From NCBI GenBank assembly GCA_029266815.1, contig JAQSWC010000280.1, positions 1-6,450 on the forward strand: DNA of 6,450 nucleotides, read 5' to 3'. This document shows, in pieces, positions 5,271-6,450 of this stretch. Position numbers and translations under genes: made by a program. How positions within the stretch are numbered: the stretch's first letter is position 1; the number at the start of each line of letters is the position of its first letter. Origin of the DNA: Paucimonas sp. (GTDB lineage Bacteria > Pseudomonadota > Gammaproteobacteria > Burkholderiales > Burkholderiaceae_D). Below the pieces are notes generated by a model. The model worked only from the letters and a program-made list of their open reading frames with translations, was not told the origin of the DNA and searched no databases.

Positions 5271-5807
5271 ATGGAACAATTTCACGGCACCACGATCCTG
5301 TCGGTCAGGCGCGGCACCCAAGTTGCATTAGGCGGCGACGGCCAGGTCACCTTGGGCAACGTCGTCATGAAAGGCACGGCACGCAAGGTGCGCACACTTT
5401 ATCAGGGCAAGGTGCTGGCCGGATTCGCCGGCGGCACGGCCGATGCGTTCACTCTGCTGGAACGTTTTGAAGGCAAGCTCGAAAAGCATCAGGGCCATCT
5501 GATGCGTTCATCAGTAGAGCTTGCCAAGGACTGGCGCACGGATCGCATCCTCAGGCGTCTCGAAGCCATGCTGCTGGTGGCAGACAAGGACGCCACCCTG
5601 ATCATCACGGGCAATGGCGACGTACTGGAGCCGGAACAAGGAATAGGTGCTATTGGTTCGGGCGGCGTGTATGCGCAATCAGCTGCCAAGGCCTTGTTCG
5701 AGAATACGGACTTCACGCCCGTAGAAATCGTACAAAAATCGCTGACGATTGCCGGCGAATTGTGCATCTACACCAATCTGTCGCATACGATCGAGACGCT
5801 GGAATAA
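5271..5807 (+). CDS. hslV: ATP-dependent protease subunit HslV (ClpQ)
   Basis: HslV is the threonine peptidase of the cytoplasmic HslUV protease. It forms a double hexamer fed by the HslU ATPase and degrades regulatory and misfolded proteins, notably under heat stress. The 178-residue product has a six-residue propeptide MEQFHG, then TTILSVRRG, so Thr 7 should become the N-terminal nucleophile of the mature enzyme. Family residues are present at the expected mature positions: D23 (17), K39 (33) and S130 (124, in IGSGG). Other matches are GGDGQVTLGN, AGFAGGTADAFTLLERFE, HQGHL, ELAKDWRTDR and IITGNGDV. E. coli HslV has only Met before the catalytic Thr. GAGG at 5262-5265, 5 nt upstream, supports ATG 5271. 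hslU follows after 37 nt, so the two are probably co-transcribed. Confidence 0.97.
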   Translation: MEQFHGTTILSVRRGTQVALGGDGQVTLGNVVMKGTARKVRTLYQGKVLAGFAGGTADAFTLLERFEGKLEKHQGHLMRSSVELAKDWRTDRILRRLEAMLLVADKDATLIITGNGDVLEPEQGIGAIGSGGVYAQSAAKALFENTDFTPVEIVQKSLTIAGELCIYTNLSHTIETLE

Positions 5808-5844
5808 TTCCGCGAGTAGCCCCTTTCACCCAGCAAAATCCGCC

Positions 5845-6450
5845 ATGAACATGACTCCCAGAGAGATCGTTTCCGAACTCGACAAACACGTTGTCGGCCA
5901 GTCGCGCGCCAAGCGCGCGGTGGCCATCGCGCTGCGCAACCGCTGGCGACGGCAACAAGTGCCCGAGCCGCTGCGTCACGAGATCACGCCCAAGAACATC
6001 CTGATGATCGGCCCTACCGGCGTGGGCAAGACGGAGATCGCGCGCCGGCTAGCCAAGCTTGCCGATGCGCCCTTCATCAAGGTGGAGGCCACCAAGTTCA
6101 CCGAGGTGGGTTATGTCGGGCGGGATGTCGATACCATCATCCGCGATCTGATCGACATCGGCATCAAGCAGACGCGCGAAGCGGAAATGCAAAAGGTCAG
6201 GCTGCGTGCAAGCGATGCCGCCGAAGACCGCGTGCTGGACATCCTTGTGCCGCCGCCACGCGATTTCGGCTTCACTTCCTCGCCGAGCGCAGAAGACGCC
6301 GATCAGGGCAGCAGCAATACGCGCCAGACCTTTCGCAAGCGCCTGCGTGAAGGTGCGCTGGACGACCGCGAGATCGAAGTCGATCTGGCCGAAGCCGCTC
6401 CGCAGATGGAGATCATGGCCCCGCCCGGCATGGAGGAAATGACCGAGCAG
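5845..6450 (+). CDS. hslU: HslU (ClpY) AAA+ unfoldase, N-terminal 202 residues (3' end outside window)
   Basis: Frame 1 is open from ATG 5845 to the window edge. HslU is the hexameric AAA+ ATPase that unfolds substrates and threads them into HslV; E. coli HslU has 443 residues, so under half is visible. Landmarks are MTPREIVSELDKHVVGQ (from residue 3), the Walker A motif GPTGVGKT (56-63), and the pore-loop GYVG (89-92) within KFTEVGYVGRDVD. The inserted intermediate (I) domain follows from about 110, including FRKRLREGALDDREIE and EIMAPPGMEEMT. Walker B, sensor and C-terminal HslV-activating residues lie beyond the edge. No strong Shine-Dalgarno precedes 5845, so coupling to hslV translation is likely. 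The ATG at 5851 (third codon) is an alternative start; E. coli HslU also has a short MSE lead before MTPRE, which favours 5845. Confidence 0.96.
   Translation, partial: MNMTPREIVSELDKHVVGQSRAKRAVAIALRNRWRRQQVPEPLRHEITPKNILMIGPTGVGKTEIARRLAKLADAPFIKVEATKFTEVGYVGRDVDTIIRDLIDIGIKQTREAEMQKVRLRASDAAEDRVLDILVPPPRDFGFTSSPSAEDADQGSSNTRQTFRKRLREGALDDREIEVDLAEAAPQMEIMAPPGMEEMTEQ

Overview
This window reads as a stretch of core chromosome from a betaproteobacterium, most likely order Burkholderiales and plausibly family Oxalobacteraceae. That placement is inferred from gene order (xerC, rlmI-type methyltransferase, cobW-type GTPase, dksA, STAS-domain gene, hslV, hslU), moderately GC-rich coding sequence, and protein features such as a long Lys/Ala/Pro-rich tail on DksA and a six-residue HslV propeptide. 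All supported genes lie on the + strand. I see no rRNA, tRNA, CRISPR array, insertion sequence or phage gene.

Layout: (1) 1-180 is the C-terminal end of the XerC recombinase. (2) 213-1415 is a 23S rRNA m5C methyltransferase of the RlmI type. (3) 1458-2498 is a CobW/COG0523 GTPase with a CxCC motif and a very His-rich loop. (4) After a 162-nt leader, 2661-3551 encodes a DksA-family RNA polymerase regulator with a histone-H1-like N-terminal tail and a degenerate zinc finger, closed by an intrinsic terminator at 3575-3601. (5) 3779-5138 is a gene for a two-module helical+STAS protein that appears broken by a deletion plus frameshift near 4742-4747. (6) 5271-5807 is hslV and 5845 to the window edge is the first 202 codons of hslU. 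Upstream of hslV lie a heat-shock (sigma32-like) promoter candidate and a leader hairpin.

Together these genes cover chromosome dimer resolution (XerC), ribosome modification (RlmI), metal handling (CobW GTPase), transcriptional stress control (DksA) and heat-shock proteolysis (HslVU). The CobW-DksA neighbourhood is the most suggestive functional link. COG0523 GTPases are tied to zinc supply, and this DksA keeps only one of the four zinc-binding cysteines, so the pair may allow stringent-response control when zinc is scarce. The window is mostly housekeeping and I do not see an obvious unknown defence or mobile system. The points worth a second look are the DksA architecture, the lesion and internal duplication in the STAS gene, and the putative heat-shock control of hslVU.
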